Shown piece by piece: positions 52,433 through 63,731 of a stretch of 64,000 nucleotides of DNA. The notes below the pieces were generated by a model, which saw only the letters and a program-made list of their open reading frames with translations, made no database searches and was not told where the DNA came from. Within the stretch, counting starts at the first letter, position 1, and the number at the start of each line of letters is the position of its first letter. Location of the stretch: positions 9,830,001-9,894,000 of the forward strand of contig NC_065887.2 of NCBI RefSeq assembly GCF_932274485.2. Direction: 5' to 3'. A program made the translations under genes and the position numbers. This DNA is from Patella vulgata (Eukaryota; Mollusca; Gastropoda; Patellidae).

Positions 52433-52617
52433 TAATTCAAAGAGTAATGCCGATTGGGGATGGACACATACGAGAAAAGTCCAATATATAGCTTTACGTT
52501 TAGTATTATGTCTCTTGAATATCCATTTTAGCGGTTCCGCAAGGTCAACGTCTTGGGCGGGGTGACACGCCAAGACATCTACCAGGAACTATTGTGATTA
52601 CATAAGCAACTTTCACA

Positions 52618-52780
52618 AAATGAAATGAAATGGGGTTTAACGTCCAACTGTTCTACTCCGAGTGGGCTAATGAAGACGGGCATACACCATGCAGTGTGCT
52701 ATGAGGAACATCTGACCGGACAGCGGCGTTACGGCTCGTCAGTGATGTAGGACGGAGGGCCTGGCAAGGGACAACGTATA
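52618..52780 (-). mobile_element. SINE-1 chimera with an inverted piece
   Basis: 52618-52735 is the 3' part in reverse orientation (GGGGTTTAACGTCCAACTGT to CGGACAGCGGCGTTACGGC); it is joined directly to TCAGTGATGTAGGACGGAGG, which is SINE-1 in the opposite orientation. Confidence 0.88.
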
Positions 52781-52879
52781 AAAACCTGCGCAGTAAAACA
52801 ACGTTTTGAATTAGGGATAACTTCAAATTAACTAGGAAATCGTCCATTTTGTGGCAGGAAATACCAGCAACCTAATAGT

Positions 52880-53130
52880 TGGTTTCTTTGGGAAGTAATT
52901 TGAGGCGGTAAACGCTTCCGTTTCCAAGAGCCGAGAATTTTTCTGGTTTCTAAAAACAGACACACGTGACCGACGTTGTGTGGACAGATGTGAAACGGCA
53001 GATCAAAGTAAGCGACAATTCCAAAGCGAGACTAAGGCACGTGCCGCTCATTCAAGTGAGTCGCGCGCCACCAATGGCTAGATTAGCGGTAATTGACTAA
53101 TGATTATCGTCGTTACATATGTCAATCTTT
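52880..53130. promoter_or_regulatory. Candidate regulatory island
   Basis: A less AT-rich stretch in AT-rich DNA: ACACGTGACC, palindromic GGCACGTGCC, GACAGATGTG (E-box), GCGCGCCACC, and a homeodomain-like cluster GCGGTAATTGACTAATGATT. Motif density only. Confidence 0.35.
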
Positions 53131-53399
53131 GTGAATAATGGTATATATCTAAAATCGGATTAACTTTATTTAGGCCGTAATAATGATCTCAAAATATGAA
53201 TAGATAAAAAAAAATATGGCGTTATTATTGATGGTGATGAATTTTCATTAGACTTATGCACGCTATCGATTTTGATAAAAAAAAAAATTATTAATCTTTG
53301 AGACATCAATTTCCTGATTTATGATGTTGATTACCTGGATTTAGAAACATAATTTAAACAATGAAACTTTCAAGAATTGAAGATCTGTCAGGAGAAGCA

Positions 53400-53712
53400 G
53401 AAATGAAATGGGGTTTAACGTCCTACTGTTCTGCACCGAACTGGGCTAATGAAGACGGGCATACGCTATGAGGGAAATTTTTCTCGGACAGCGGCACAAC
53501 GGCCTATATCGAATTCCATCTTTTTCGTACACTCCAATATGTACACAGGACCTCGGTTTTTCGTACCATCCGAATGACTAGACAGCTGTCCTTGCCAAGC
53601 CCTCCGTCCTGCATCACTGACAAAGAGGGCCGAGGTGGGGGGGGGGGGACCACGCCGGAAAATCTGGATGAACTTTCTCGGCCAATGAAGGGATCGAGCC
53701 AGCGTGACCCCC
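53400..53712 (-). mobile_element. SINE-1, short internal deletions
   Basis: GAAATGGGGTTTAACGTCCT, GGACAGCGGCACAACGGCCT, a G run at 53638-53649, then AACTTTCTCGGCCAATGAAG; the head is reduced. Confidence 0.92.
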
Positions 53713-53729
53713 GTATTTATGAGGGTAGT

Positions 53730-53790
53730 TAAAGACGTATTATGTAAGATTTAGATTAAGAGGTGACCGTTCTTGCTATAATAGTTCAAA
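53730..53790 (-). mobile_element. MITE family T end fragment
   Basis: TTAAAGACGTATTATGTAAG then GTTCTTGCTATAATAGTTC, the family's right end in reverse. Confidence 0.78.
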
Positions 53791-53917
53791 CAATATCATA
53801 TACACTAATTTTTAGAAACAATTTATAATTTTTAATAATAAATTTAATTTTATTCTCGTGGGTCCTCGCGCCTTCTTGAACGGCCTCGTAATTTAGCCTA
53901 ATTTTTAAAAAAATTAA

Positions 53918-54302
53918 TTAAACAGGCTTATGAAAGAGCTAAATCTGCTTATTGCGGGTCTTTCTTTAGGCCTTAAATGTTATATAAATTATTAATTAGA
54001 CATTAATTAACTATCTAGACCATCAACTCTCGATGGCATCGGATAGGTCGAACTTTAAGTAGATTAGAACTGTTCGGCCCTTTAATGATATTATTTAAAA
54101 ATGGTGAAGCGAGGCTAAGTCACGAACAAACAATTCGGTGGTTACGATCAGTGCACACATCTTGAGAAACTTCAAAGGCTAATATCAGGATAACATAATA
54201 TGAATGATATTTTCAATATATCAATTTTTCATTATCTATTTTGGAACTATTATAGCAAGAACGACCAGCTCTTTATCTAAATCTTACATAATGTATCTTT
54301 AA
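53918..54302 (+). mobile_element. MITE family T, complete
   Basis: TTAAACAGGCTTATGAAAGA to TTACATAATGTATCTTTAA with TTAA at both termini. Interior: TTTCTTTAGGCCTTAAATGT, CATCAACTCTCGATGGCATC, AACTATTATAGCAAGAACGA. Confidence 0.88.
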
Positions 54303-54459
54303 GTGCATATAATTGTGTTTATACTTCATTGAAATAGGTTGGTTTAAGAAATAAAATATTTAATACTTCGTCTAAATGGTTTGATTTTAATGAACTGTTA
54401 AGTGTTTAGTACGTCAATATGGGCGAAACATTGCTGTTTTTTTCTAATGTATACCGTAA

Positions 54460-54865
54460 TTAAAGATACATTATGGGAGATTAGATAAAGAGCGGACAGT
54501 TCCCACTATAATAGTTCAAAACTAGATATTGTAAAGGGAATTTGCTGAAAATTTCTGTCAAATTGATCCACTATTAACCGAGATTTTAGCGATTGAATTT
54601 TCGGCCTAGCCCCGATCATCATTACTAAAGTCGGTAGGATAAAAAAACATAGTCTCGATTATCCATTTCATGATTTAATTATGAATGGCAGTCGAACAGC
54701 AAATCGGAACCTAATCCAATAAACATCACAGCCTAGCGATGCCATCGAGAGTTGATTATGGTCTGGATAAGTTAATTAATGTCTAATTAATAATTTAGTT
54801 AACATTTCAGGCCTAAAGAAAGACCTGCAATAGGCAGATTTAGCTCTTGCATAATCTATGTTTAA
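54460..54865 (-). mobile_element. MITE family T, complete, inverted relative to previous
   Basis: TTAAAGATACATTATGGGAG to GCATAATCTATGTTTAA. With 53918-54302 it forms a large inverted repeat separated by about 157 bp. Confidence 0.88.
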
Positions 54866-54983
54866 TGTATATATTTTAATGTATGCAGTGTGTGACACTT
54901 TAACAAACAATTACTTACTGAATTACTTACTTATACCTATATTCAATTATTTATCGCACACTGTTTAGTAATTTACATCGAAG

Positions 54984-55336
54984 CGAATTGAAATGGGGTT
55001 TATTAACGTCCTACTATTCGGCACGGGACCTCGATTTTATCGCCTCACCCTAACGACTGTTTCCACTAATTCCAACCGTCACTCTAATGTACACACGCGG
55101 GACCTCTTTCCAACCTTACGACTGGGCAGTGTTCCTTGTCTCGCCCTCCACCCTGCACCGCTGACAAGGGGAAATCACGTCGGAAAATCCCGGGAAACTT
55201 TCTCAGCCATCCCGTCTTCATTAACCCAGTCGGAGCAGAACATTAAGCACGTCAAAAGTTTATTTTACGACCAACACCGCGATCGAACTCCCTAGTTAGT
55301 GAGCCAGCGTCTTACTCACTGAACCACCGCTGATCC
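54984..55336 (-). mobile_element. SINE-1, rearranged
   Basis: GAAATGGGGTTTATTAACGT, CAAGGGGAAATCACGTCGGA, then an inverted piece CCCGTCTTCATTAACCCAGT (55209-55262), then the head GAGCCAGCGTCTTACTCACT. Confidence 0.85.
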
Positions 55337-55999
55337 CTTGCATCGAAAAGGTATAAGTATATTAAACCTGTAGTGCGACACAAGTTTATCTAAGTACGGT
55401 TGAAAAGGCTGGTGGGTAAAAGAAAACAATAACAACAAAAACGTATACACACCCAAATGTGTCAAAAACTTTCACGACGACACGAAACGGCGAGGTACCT
55501 AAATAAACCGAAGCACGCCGTATAAAATAAATTACTCATGAATGCAATTGAAATAAATAAATAAATAAATTATTCATGAATACTATTGAAATAAATAAAT
55601 AAATAATTTCATTTGTATTCTTGTTTGTTTTTGTTGCTTAAATAGTTAATTATAAATTTTCAAGTTATCTATAGACAGCAAGGATACGCCAAAGCATGTG
55701 CTAAGGTAATTATTGAAGAATTAAGAAGAAGAAAAAACCCGAATAAATACAATATACTAGCACATATTGAAAGTGTCAAACTGAATAATCATATTTCTTA
55801 TTCCGTAAAAAAAGTTAAACAGTTGTCATAAAAAGAAAATAAAAAAAGCAAAGAATTATATCTTTAAAATAAGCAAAAAACTCAACACACTTACCTTAAT
55901 TATTTACACTTTACAAATATAAAAAAAAATCTGCGAAATTGTTCCCGTTGAATTTATTATCCTTATGAATTAAAACATTCTGTATAAAATAATTAAATA
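55337..55999. other. Gene-free, A-rich
   Basis: A short direct repeat ATTACTCATGAATGCAATTG / ATTATTCATGAATACTATTG at 55529 and 55568 with AAATAAATAAATAA runs. No gene. Confidence 0.6.
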
Positions 56000-56290
56000 T
56001 TGTGACGGGAGTGACTTGTCGTGCTTTGGATGAAAAACCCGTTAGTTGGCAAGAATCGAAGACATTCTGTCGCATATGGCACGTCAAAACGTTTATATCC
56101 TCCCGCCTCGCTTCCGATTATTATGCAAATATACATACACGAATAGAAAGAGTGCGCCGACCGCAGCACGACCCCTCGCATCTGTCACTGTTTCTGGTAT
56201 TATCGTATCCGTCCGCTCTGTACCGTTATTCCTGACAGATCGGCCGATCGTTGGATCAATAGTTGTTGAAATTGTTATCTTTGACTCCTG
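56000..56290. promoter_or_regulatory. Candidate enhancer with octamer and E-box
   Basis: A less AT-rich island in A-rich DNA, containing GATTATTATGCAAATATAC (a good POU octamer ATGCAAAT), CGCATATGGC (CATATG E-box) and TTGGATCAATAG. Open frames here are overlapping in three frames and look incidental. Function not shown. Confidence 0.35.
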
Positions 56291-56935
56291 GCCTATAATG
56301 CTATGTTGATTCTATAGACGACAATGATTTGGACATGAGAAAGGGATTTTGTATAATTGTTGATTTTAGTTTTTACCAAGTTTTCCAAAATTAACATTAT
56401 TAAGTTTACCCCCCCCCCCCCCACCATATGAAACACACACAACTCAGTTAAAAGAAAAAAACAAAACAAAACAAGAAAAATAAAAAAAATAAAACCCGCT
56501 TAAAAACTAAAAATATGTACAAACATATCTATAATCTTGTTGTTTATTTATAATTACATTGTCACTTTGTAAAGTGCCCCTGAACATGTTATATGAAAGG
56601 GCGCACTATAAATATGCTGTAATAATAAATAATAATAATATAAAAAAAAACAAACACCAATAATGTAAAAAAAACCAAGAAAAACAAAACAAAGCAATCA
56701 TTTAAAAATCAACAAACAAACAAATATAAAACAAAAGAAAAAAAAACCCCGATACTGGAGCTTCATGAATTTTCGAAAATAAATCATATCCTTCCCATTC
56801 AAAATCGATAAAAACAAGCATTATGATTTTATTAGTAGTCATAAACAACGGGGTGCGATTGTTGGTCCCCGTAAATAGGTTTATCTAGAATCAAACTAAA
56901 TAAATATTGAATCTCTATCGGAAATTTATCACCCT
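56291..56935. other. Gene-free, A-rich low-complexity
   Basis: A C run at 56409-56422 and many AAACAAAACAAAA stretches. GTAAAGTGCCCCTGAACATG, then TATGAAAGGGCGCACTATAAA at 56569-56610 resembles common animal repeat ends but was not classified. Confidence 0.5.
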
Positions 56936-57070
56936 CCACCTGTCAAGGTAAATGGTTGGGAGGGGGTGACTCGTGCGAAGGGCACGTGCCACGCGCCAAA
57001 TTACAATTAGAGCCTGACGTTGTAAATTTGTCGAGAGCACTCGGCGCCTTGTAACGAAGCAAGATGAATT
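56936..57070. promoter_or_regulatory. Candidate regulatory island
   Basis: GGGGGTGACTCGTGCGAAGG, GGGCACGTGCCACGCGCC and AAATTACAATTAGAGCCTGA. It shares GGCACGTGCC and GCGC with 52880-53130. Confidence 0.3.
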
Positions 57071-58189
57071 TATTTCTAAACTTAAGGCTTAAATTCCTCA
57101 CGAATCGCTTATTTATGGCAAAAGGTGTTTAAACAATATTTAAAATTCCACGTAATGTTATGAAACATCGGATCTGGGTAGATTTAAGGCTTAGAGTCGA
57201 AGATAATGGTTTTAATATCGCATAGCTTTCTATAACTGATGGAAAACCATCCAAATAAGAGATATCACTTTTGTTGGGCAAATTAGAATTTGTACCGGAA
57301 TAATACATCTCCAAAGAGATGATTTATCTCCTATTTTATTTTTTATTTATTTTTTAAATGTTTGAAATAATAAAATAACAACATGCCAATCAGCTGTCTA
57401 GAAAAACTATTTGAAATATTAATTTGTGACGCAAAGTTTGATTATTGAAATAAGAAAAAAAGACGGACCTAAAAGTGAACCCTGTTTGACCCCTAAACAT
57501 TACTTAAAAGTTACAATAAAATTATTCTTTAAAAATTGTGTTTGCATGAATGGAAGACATAATAAAGAACTTTTCGTCGCTAATATTAAATAATAAGCCT
57601 CGTTAAAATTTGACAGTTTCCTTTAATGTCCAAAAATAAAAATGAAGCAAACTTGGATGAGTGACAAAAAAAACAAACCACGTATTTTTTTAATAACGTA
57701 AAGGGTTCGATGTAGTCTTATATATTACTACCCTCTTGAAAACATTAAGTGTAAAGTAGAATTTAAGTGTCATATTTGTTAAAACACAAAAAAACTGATT
57801 CACTTTTCTTAAAAAGTTTATTGATTTTTGTACCAGTTCTGCTCACGTGTAAAAACTGTGACATATGGGCATTTGTGCGAAAACAATACCTGCTGTAATT
57901 TATGCATGTATTACAAGTAAAATTATATTTTTTCTACACAATTTCCTTCACACCATAATTGATAGGTAAAAAATGAAATATTATTATAATTTGATAGTAA
58001 TCTATTTGATTACTTTAATATGATTTCAACGACTGCTTTGTTATAAGGTAACAATCGACCGGTTTTAAGTACATTAATTTCTAGCTTTTGGAACATGTGT
58101 TTTCAAGTGGAAATAGTGAAAATCTGTCTACAAAATCTTGAAAACAAAAGACTACATAATATTTTTTCAAAAGAATCGAATTTTGGGGG
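57071..58189. other. Gene-free AT-rich spacer
   Basis: No supported feature; minus frame 57129-57314 has no motif. Confidence 0.6.
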
Positions 58190-58194
58190 GATAC

Positions 58195-58745
58195 AATTAA
58201 CTGAAATTTGACATAATTTTGATATTCTCAAAATAGAACGCTTTACCTGGATAAACATGACTACACATTATTTAAAAAGAATCAAATTTGTTTTTCGTAT
58301 AAAATTTTCTGAAATTTGAAATAATTTCTCATGTTCCTAAAATAGAATGTTTTACCTGGATAAACATGACTACACATTATTTGAAAAGAAGCATTAATTT
58401 TGTTTTTTTGAATGATCTCTGATGTTCTCAGAGCGGGTTACGTGGATAAACACGACTACACATTATTTAAAAAGAATCACAATTTTATAGTATAAAATTT
58501 TCTGAAATTTCAAATAATTTTTGATGTTCTCAAACTAGAGCACTCTACCTGGATAAACATGACTACAAAGACTTTTTTGAAATTTGAAATAATTTTGATA
58601 TTCTCAAAATAGAGTGCGTTACCTGTATAAACATGACTACAAATTATTTAAATAAGGATCAAATTTATTTAGGATAAAATTTTCTGAAATTTGAAATTAT
58701 TTTTGACGTTCTCAACAGATCGCGTTGTCTGGATAACCATGAACA
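58195..58745. repeat. Tandem array, five to six units of about 110 bp
   Basis: Units contain TTCTGAAATTTGAAATAATT, GATATTCTCAAAATAGA, ACCTGGATAAACATGACTAC and ACATTATTTAAAAAGAATCA; one unit is shortened. Confidence 0.92.
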
Positions 58746-58901
58746 AACGTAAAAAGTAAATTTCCATACATGGTTGTACGTTTTAGTTAGATTCATTTTG
58801 GACATGATGCAGTGGAATTTTGAAAGTTTCGGGATTATTAACATACAAATGTACGTACATGTAAAAACAGTCATAGAATAGATAGGTATTTGTATTATTG
58901 C

Positions 58902-59058
58902 CAATCTGATTATACCACAAATCCTATTTCGTTTCGTTTTTTTTAGTTCAAAATTTCATTTTACTTCTCTTTAGTACGCTTTATGTAGAGGTGGCCATCG
59001 AAAGTATATATATAAAAAAAACCGGAACGAAATATTATTCTGTATTTTAATGAGATTG
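58902..59058. mobile_element. Mutator-type MITE, family M, short copy
   Basis: CAATCTGATTATACCACAAA and CCTATTTCGTTTCG on the left, GAACGAAATATTATTCTGTA and TTTTAATGAGATTG on the right. TATTATTGC is duplicated at 58893-58901 and 59059-59067 (9 bp). Confidence 0.92.
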
Positions 59059-59067
59059 TATTATTGC

Positions 59068-59715
59068 GTGGTTCACGGTGAAAAAATATCTTTACTTTTC
59101 TTTACTTTTCGTTGATAAACATTGAATTTATACACTCAAATAATATAAAATCAGACAGAATGTGTATAATAGAACATAATTTCAAAACAATCATATGAAT
59201 TTGGAGAAATTTATAATTATTTGTCCAAATAATTAGTTTGTATAAATTCCTGAAATGATTAAATGGATTTATCATTTATTCATAAGACTCCAAATTAAAG
59301 ATTAAATTGAGAAAATTAGAGATTGTCTCCAACCTGGAATTGTGAATATGTGATAGCAAATGTTTGACATTTAAGCTTATAATGAACTTGGAGATGGACA
59401 GGGGCGATAATTGCTATAAACACTAATAAACATAGTCACACCGACGCCCATATAAAGACCTGGTTTCATTTGAAACCCCCGAGGGTCCCACACCCTGGTC
59501 ATAACAGAATAAGTCACAGTACGCGACCTCGTGTCACGAGCTCCATATTTGAGAAGTCCATTTTCTCAGCACTTACATTACAGTTGGCCTTTCGAGCCAA
59601 TTTGGATAATATATGTACGAATTTGTTGTGTGAAAATGACCAATCTCCAGAATTCTTCATATAGATCGAGTCCTGACGTGACCTTCCAGTACAACTGGTC
59701 AGATCTTCATGTGCT
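59068..59715. other. Gene-free spacer
   Basis: Contains a moderately GC-rich stretch at 59440-59560. Overlapping 60-codon frames have no motif. Confidence 0.55.
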
Positions 59716-59785
59716 GTAGGCCATCGAAAGTATAAAAAAAGGAAACGAAATATATAGATCTGTATTTTAAACAGCGATTAGTAAG
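59716..59785. mobile_element. MITE family M, right half
   Basis: AGGCCATCGAAAGTATAAAA and AAACGAAATATATAGATCTG match 58990-59056. Confidence 0.75.
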
Positions 59786-59822
59786 ACCGCTTTTTTCAAA
59801 TTTCAACTGACAAAAGAGCAAA

Positions 59823-59999
59823 AGAGAGAGAGAGAGAGAGAGAGAGGTGGGGTTTAACGTCTACTCGACACAAACTAGGTCATTTCGGGACTAACACATG
59901 TATCCGGAGAAAACCCACGAGGTTGGACAGGCGACCCTACTCCTTGTCACGCACAAGCGGGGAATGGAAACCCCGCCCCGCTAGTTGACTCAATGACAA
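59823..59999 (-). mobile_element. SINE-2, internal deletion
   Basis: (GA)n, GGTTTAACGTCTACTCGACA, ACTAACACATG joined to TATCCGGAGAAAACCCACGA, then GCCAGT-like CGCTAGTTGACTCAATGACA. Confidence 0.92.
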
Positions 60000-61702
60000 A
60001 CTGACAAAAGAAACACTCTTGTCGGTGAATAGTAGGACCGGTCAAAATGTAACCAGTGTATTTAGAACAAACAACAGCAAAATAATAATAGAAAAAAACC
60101 TCAAACACCATCAACAACAACCATAAACACAACCACGTCATTTCAATATGTCTATCTATATCAAATTCTATAATAATTTCAATAAAATATAACAATCAGT
60201 TAATCAGAAGCGACACGTGCCACGTGATGTCTCGTGTGAAAGGATATCGCCATAACATGGTCCACCACGAACAACTGACCGGTGTATTATCTAGGCACAC
60301 TGCTGATGTTTTGTCCGAAAAAACGATTTTCCGATAAATATCAAATTACTGGCAAATGTCAATACAAGTTAATTATAATGGCCCATGAGTAGTTTCCCTT
60401 CCTCTTGACATATTGAAATAATGGTAGTTTAAGATTGCCCATAGGCCAAACAATATTTAAAGATTGCCTGGGGTAGGAGCAAATTACACCTCTTATAATT
60501 ATGAAAGGCGTTGACCACTCGTCCAGTTTGTAAATTTCATTTCATTTTCCCTTAGGTTTGTATCAAGTGGACTAAAATCAAAACAAAAAGCGTTCTTTGA
60601 TATTTGAATAAACTCTCAGTAGGCTGGGATTAGATATATTTGATAAGGCCAACTTCAAGTTCAGGGCTAGCGCTTACCCTAACCCTGGACCTAGCCATAA
60701 CGCTTACCCTAACCCTAACCTACAATCTCGCCAACAATCACGTGCCCTAATATAATATATACATCTTGACTCAATGGCGCGTGCATGGTTTACATAAGAC
60801 GTTACTGGTCCGGACAGAATGGTGCCTTTTACTCATTTTAATACCTATTTACACTAATAGGAAATATTTTTACCTACATATAGGCTACTTCAAACCTCTT
60901 CTTTATTTTTCTAATACTTAAAAAAAATGTTTTGGAATTTAATTTATCGGAGGAAAAAAGTTAATATTTGGGGCTCATTAAGCCGCATCGATGCCATCCT
61001 TATCAGTGATTGCAGCGGCCTAAAGAATATTCATTGTTGATCTATATATATTTTAACGGAGCTAAATCGCTAATATTTGGCAATAAATATTGACACAAAT
61101 GGGTCGCAACGCATATAATAATGTAATATGAATGTATATAAACTGTTTACATTCAATCGTTTCCGTTTTTAATCTAATTTCAAATCTGTTATGTTCGGCG
61201 AAATATGCCAAAAGTCTCAATCGAATGGCATTCTCTGGCGTCTGGTTTTTCCAGTCTACACCGAAAGTATTTATTGCGCATGTGCTGTGGCATATGTTTA
61301 GTCTCGTTCTTAGAGTTCCTTGTTACAAATGGTACTGAAACGCATTATGGTACACGATTCGTGTACCAATGGTAAAATGTTTACTTTGTCTTAAATATTG
61401 GATATCAGAAGCCCATCTTTTCCCGGTAAGATCACAACATCAATGTTGATTTAAATTGACAAATAATTCGTGTTTTAAATGTCGAAGACTTTGGATGATA
61501 TTGAGTTAGAGCCTTAGCTATTTTAAATGTTATCGCATTCAAATTGGCAAAACTATAAGGAGGTTTTGAATTCATTGTCAGTGTATACAGATCAAACAAC
61601 TGTTTTAATAGGTTTTTTTTTTAAAGATGTAACGTATAGCACGAAACTGTCAATTAAGTTTTTAAAATGGCGACGCTTCCGGTAAAAACTGAAAAATCGA
61701 AG
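60000..61702. other. Gene-free spacer with telomere-like bits
   Basis: CACGTGCCACGTGATG at 60214-60229 holds two E-boxes. GCTTACCCTAACCCT occurs at 60664 and 60702, a short interstitial telomere-like repeat. No gene. Confidence 0.6.
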
Positions 61703-61890
61703 AATCTCTTCGTACAATTTCCACTCTTCCGCTATTTTTGTTGATTTGCGGCTATATTACTCACACAAAAAATGGTATGGATGTACAGTTAGTTCGAATC
61801 TCTTCGTACAATTTCCACTCTTCCGCTATTTTTGTTGATTTGCGGCTATATTACTCACACAAAAAATGGTATGGATGTACAGTTGGTTCG
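61703..61890. repeat. Near-perfect tandem duplication, 2 x 94 bp
   Basis: AATCTCTTCGTACAATTTCC to GGATGTACAGTTAGTTCG is repeated with about one difference (TTAG versus TTGG). Its right edge is the left edge of a SINE-1. Confidence 0.96.
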
Positions 61891-62220
61891 GGGGCCACGG
61901 TGGCTCAGCGTGTAAGGCGTTAGATCGCTAACCTGGAGTTCCCGGCGTTCGATCCCGTTGCTCATCGAGATTTTTCCGGCCAAGGTTCCCCCTTGTCAGC
62001 TGTGCAGGACGGAGAGCATGGCACAAGCTATAAACATCTTTCGGATGGGATGGAAATTCGAGGTCCCGTGTTCACATTGACGTACACGTAAAAGAACTCT
62101 TGGCAGTTGGATTTCAAAAAAGGGTAGGCTGTAATGACTATAATATGGCGTGTATGGTCGTCTTCATTAGCCCAGTCGGTGCAGAACAGAAGGATGTTAA
62201 ACCCCATTTCATTTCATTTT
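61889..62220 (+). mobile_element. SINE-1, full length
   Basis: Head CGGTGGCTCAGCGTGTAAGG (A box), GGCGTTCGATCCCG (B box), body, CTTCATTAGCCCAGTCGGTG, AGGATGTTAAACCCCATTTC and (ATTTC)n tail. Confidence 0.95.
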
Positions 62221-62838
62221 ATTACAACATGGTTCCACGAGAAGACAAAAACTACGACGAATAATTTAACCCAAAAACCAAATTAATCTGGGTAGGCCTA
62301 TATAGCCCATTGAAAACTAATAAATTACTGATCTAATTGATACTTCAAGCTTTTATTAGAGGCACTTGGGTTAAAATTATTACGATTAGACCCAAAAACA
62401 TGTTATCATAGATGACATGATATAATAACAGTTGAAATTGTCGTCTGATCTCCAGTTAATGGTCGGCCATGTTGGTTGTGGGAATTGTCAACAAACTCTC
62501 GTTCCCAAAGCTTCAACTATTTAATCACGAGACAAGAATCTGATTAATAACCGACTTCTTATCTCCCCATATTCCTTTCAGGATGTTGCCATAGAATAAA
62601 GTGCTAGACCAACAACATAAGCAATAAATTGAAAAAAGTTTGGGCGACTTTATACGTTGCAACGTGTTTCAATGTAGGCTATGTACTCTTAAGTTTCCGA
62701 GCTTTTGAAAAGACTCCTTATGCAATACAGCTATAGTACCACCTATCCGGGAGGGCAATCAAAGTCAAACATCCATCACTAGAAAAAAATACGGAATTGA
62801 GACTTGATGACCAGGTGAATGTGCAGTAGTGATTTTCG
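62221..62838. other. Gene-free spacer
   Basis: Unique sequence; nothing supported. Confidence 0.6.
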
Positions 62839-63020
62839 AAGAGAGAGAGAGAGAGAGCGTTCACTCGACACAAACTAGGTCATTTCGGGACTAACATAAT
62901 ATGATTCAATTTTATTTCAATATTTCGGTTGCGCGTAGGGGTCTTTAGCAGTTGGAGGAAACCGGAGGACCCGGAGAAGACCCACGAGGTTGGACAGGCA
63001 CCCCTACTCTGTGTCACGTA
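62839..63020 (-). mobile_element. SINE-2, 5'-truncated
   Basis: (GA)n, GCGTTCACTCGACACAAACT, GGGGTCTTTAGCAGTTGGAG, CACGAGGTTGGACAGGCACC, stopping before the head. Confidence 0.93.
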
Positions 63021-63084
63021 AAATAAAAATTTTGCAGGGACAACTTCCCGGCAAATTAAAAGCATTTCTAGTTCCAACCATTCT

Positions 63085-63145
63085 ACTCCGTATTGTCTCC
63101 GGTGTGGATACAATGAATATTTGTAGAACGGAGACAATACGGAGT
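63085..63145. repeat. Short perfect hairpin
   Basis: ACTCCGTATTGTCTCCG at 63085-63101 pairs with CGGAGACAATACGGAGT at 63129-63145 (17-bp stem). Confidence 0.9.
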
Positions 63146-63731
63146 GGGCCGATCTAGAATACAAAACAGACGATGTCTATATCTTACATATTGACTAGAA
63201 TCAGTAGAGTGCTACCATAAAAGGGTTACGGACACGAAAAGTCCACCCCTATTAATTCTCTGTCGACTAACCTGCAGCATTACTCTCACATCCCTAGCTA
63301 TAGGAAATGTCTGTCACTTGCCTATATTTAAATTAATATTAATGTTTGGTTAATTCAGCTTGGCAGAAATTCATTACAACCCTGAATTTGATAATATTAA
63401 AGCTAACACCAATTTGTCGCCCAAACGCAGCCACTGCTTGTATATGATATCAACACTGCGGTGATAAAATTCACTTATCTCTTGGCAAGTGTCCGTTAAC
63501 AGCTTGACATTCGCTGTGGTCGCGTGGTGAACACACTTCTACAGATAGGAAACATTTCAATAAGTTTGTCCAGAAACCGTCCCTTATCAGTTGACTCCAA
63601 ACAACCAGTTTAATACAACCCAAGTCGCCATTTATAGCAACTAATATGAATGAATTTGAAAAGCAAGACCCGAATTCAATTAACTCTGTTAAATTTAAAG
63701 AACTACCAAATGTGATGATAAATGACTAAAC
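63146..63731. other. Gene-free spacer
   Basis: Unique sequence; nothing supported. Confidence 0.6.

Noticed and set aside
55993-56309. Coding gene in 55993-56309
   Set aside because: Three overlapping short frames on both strands without start context, splice sites or recognisable motifs; the base composition alone explains them.
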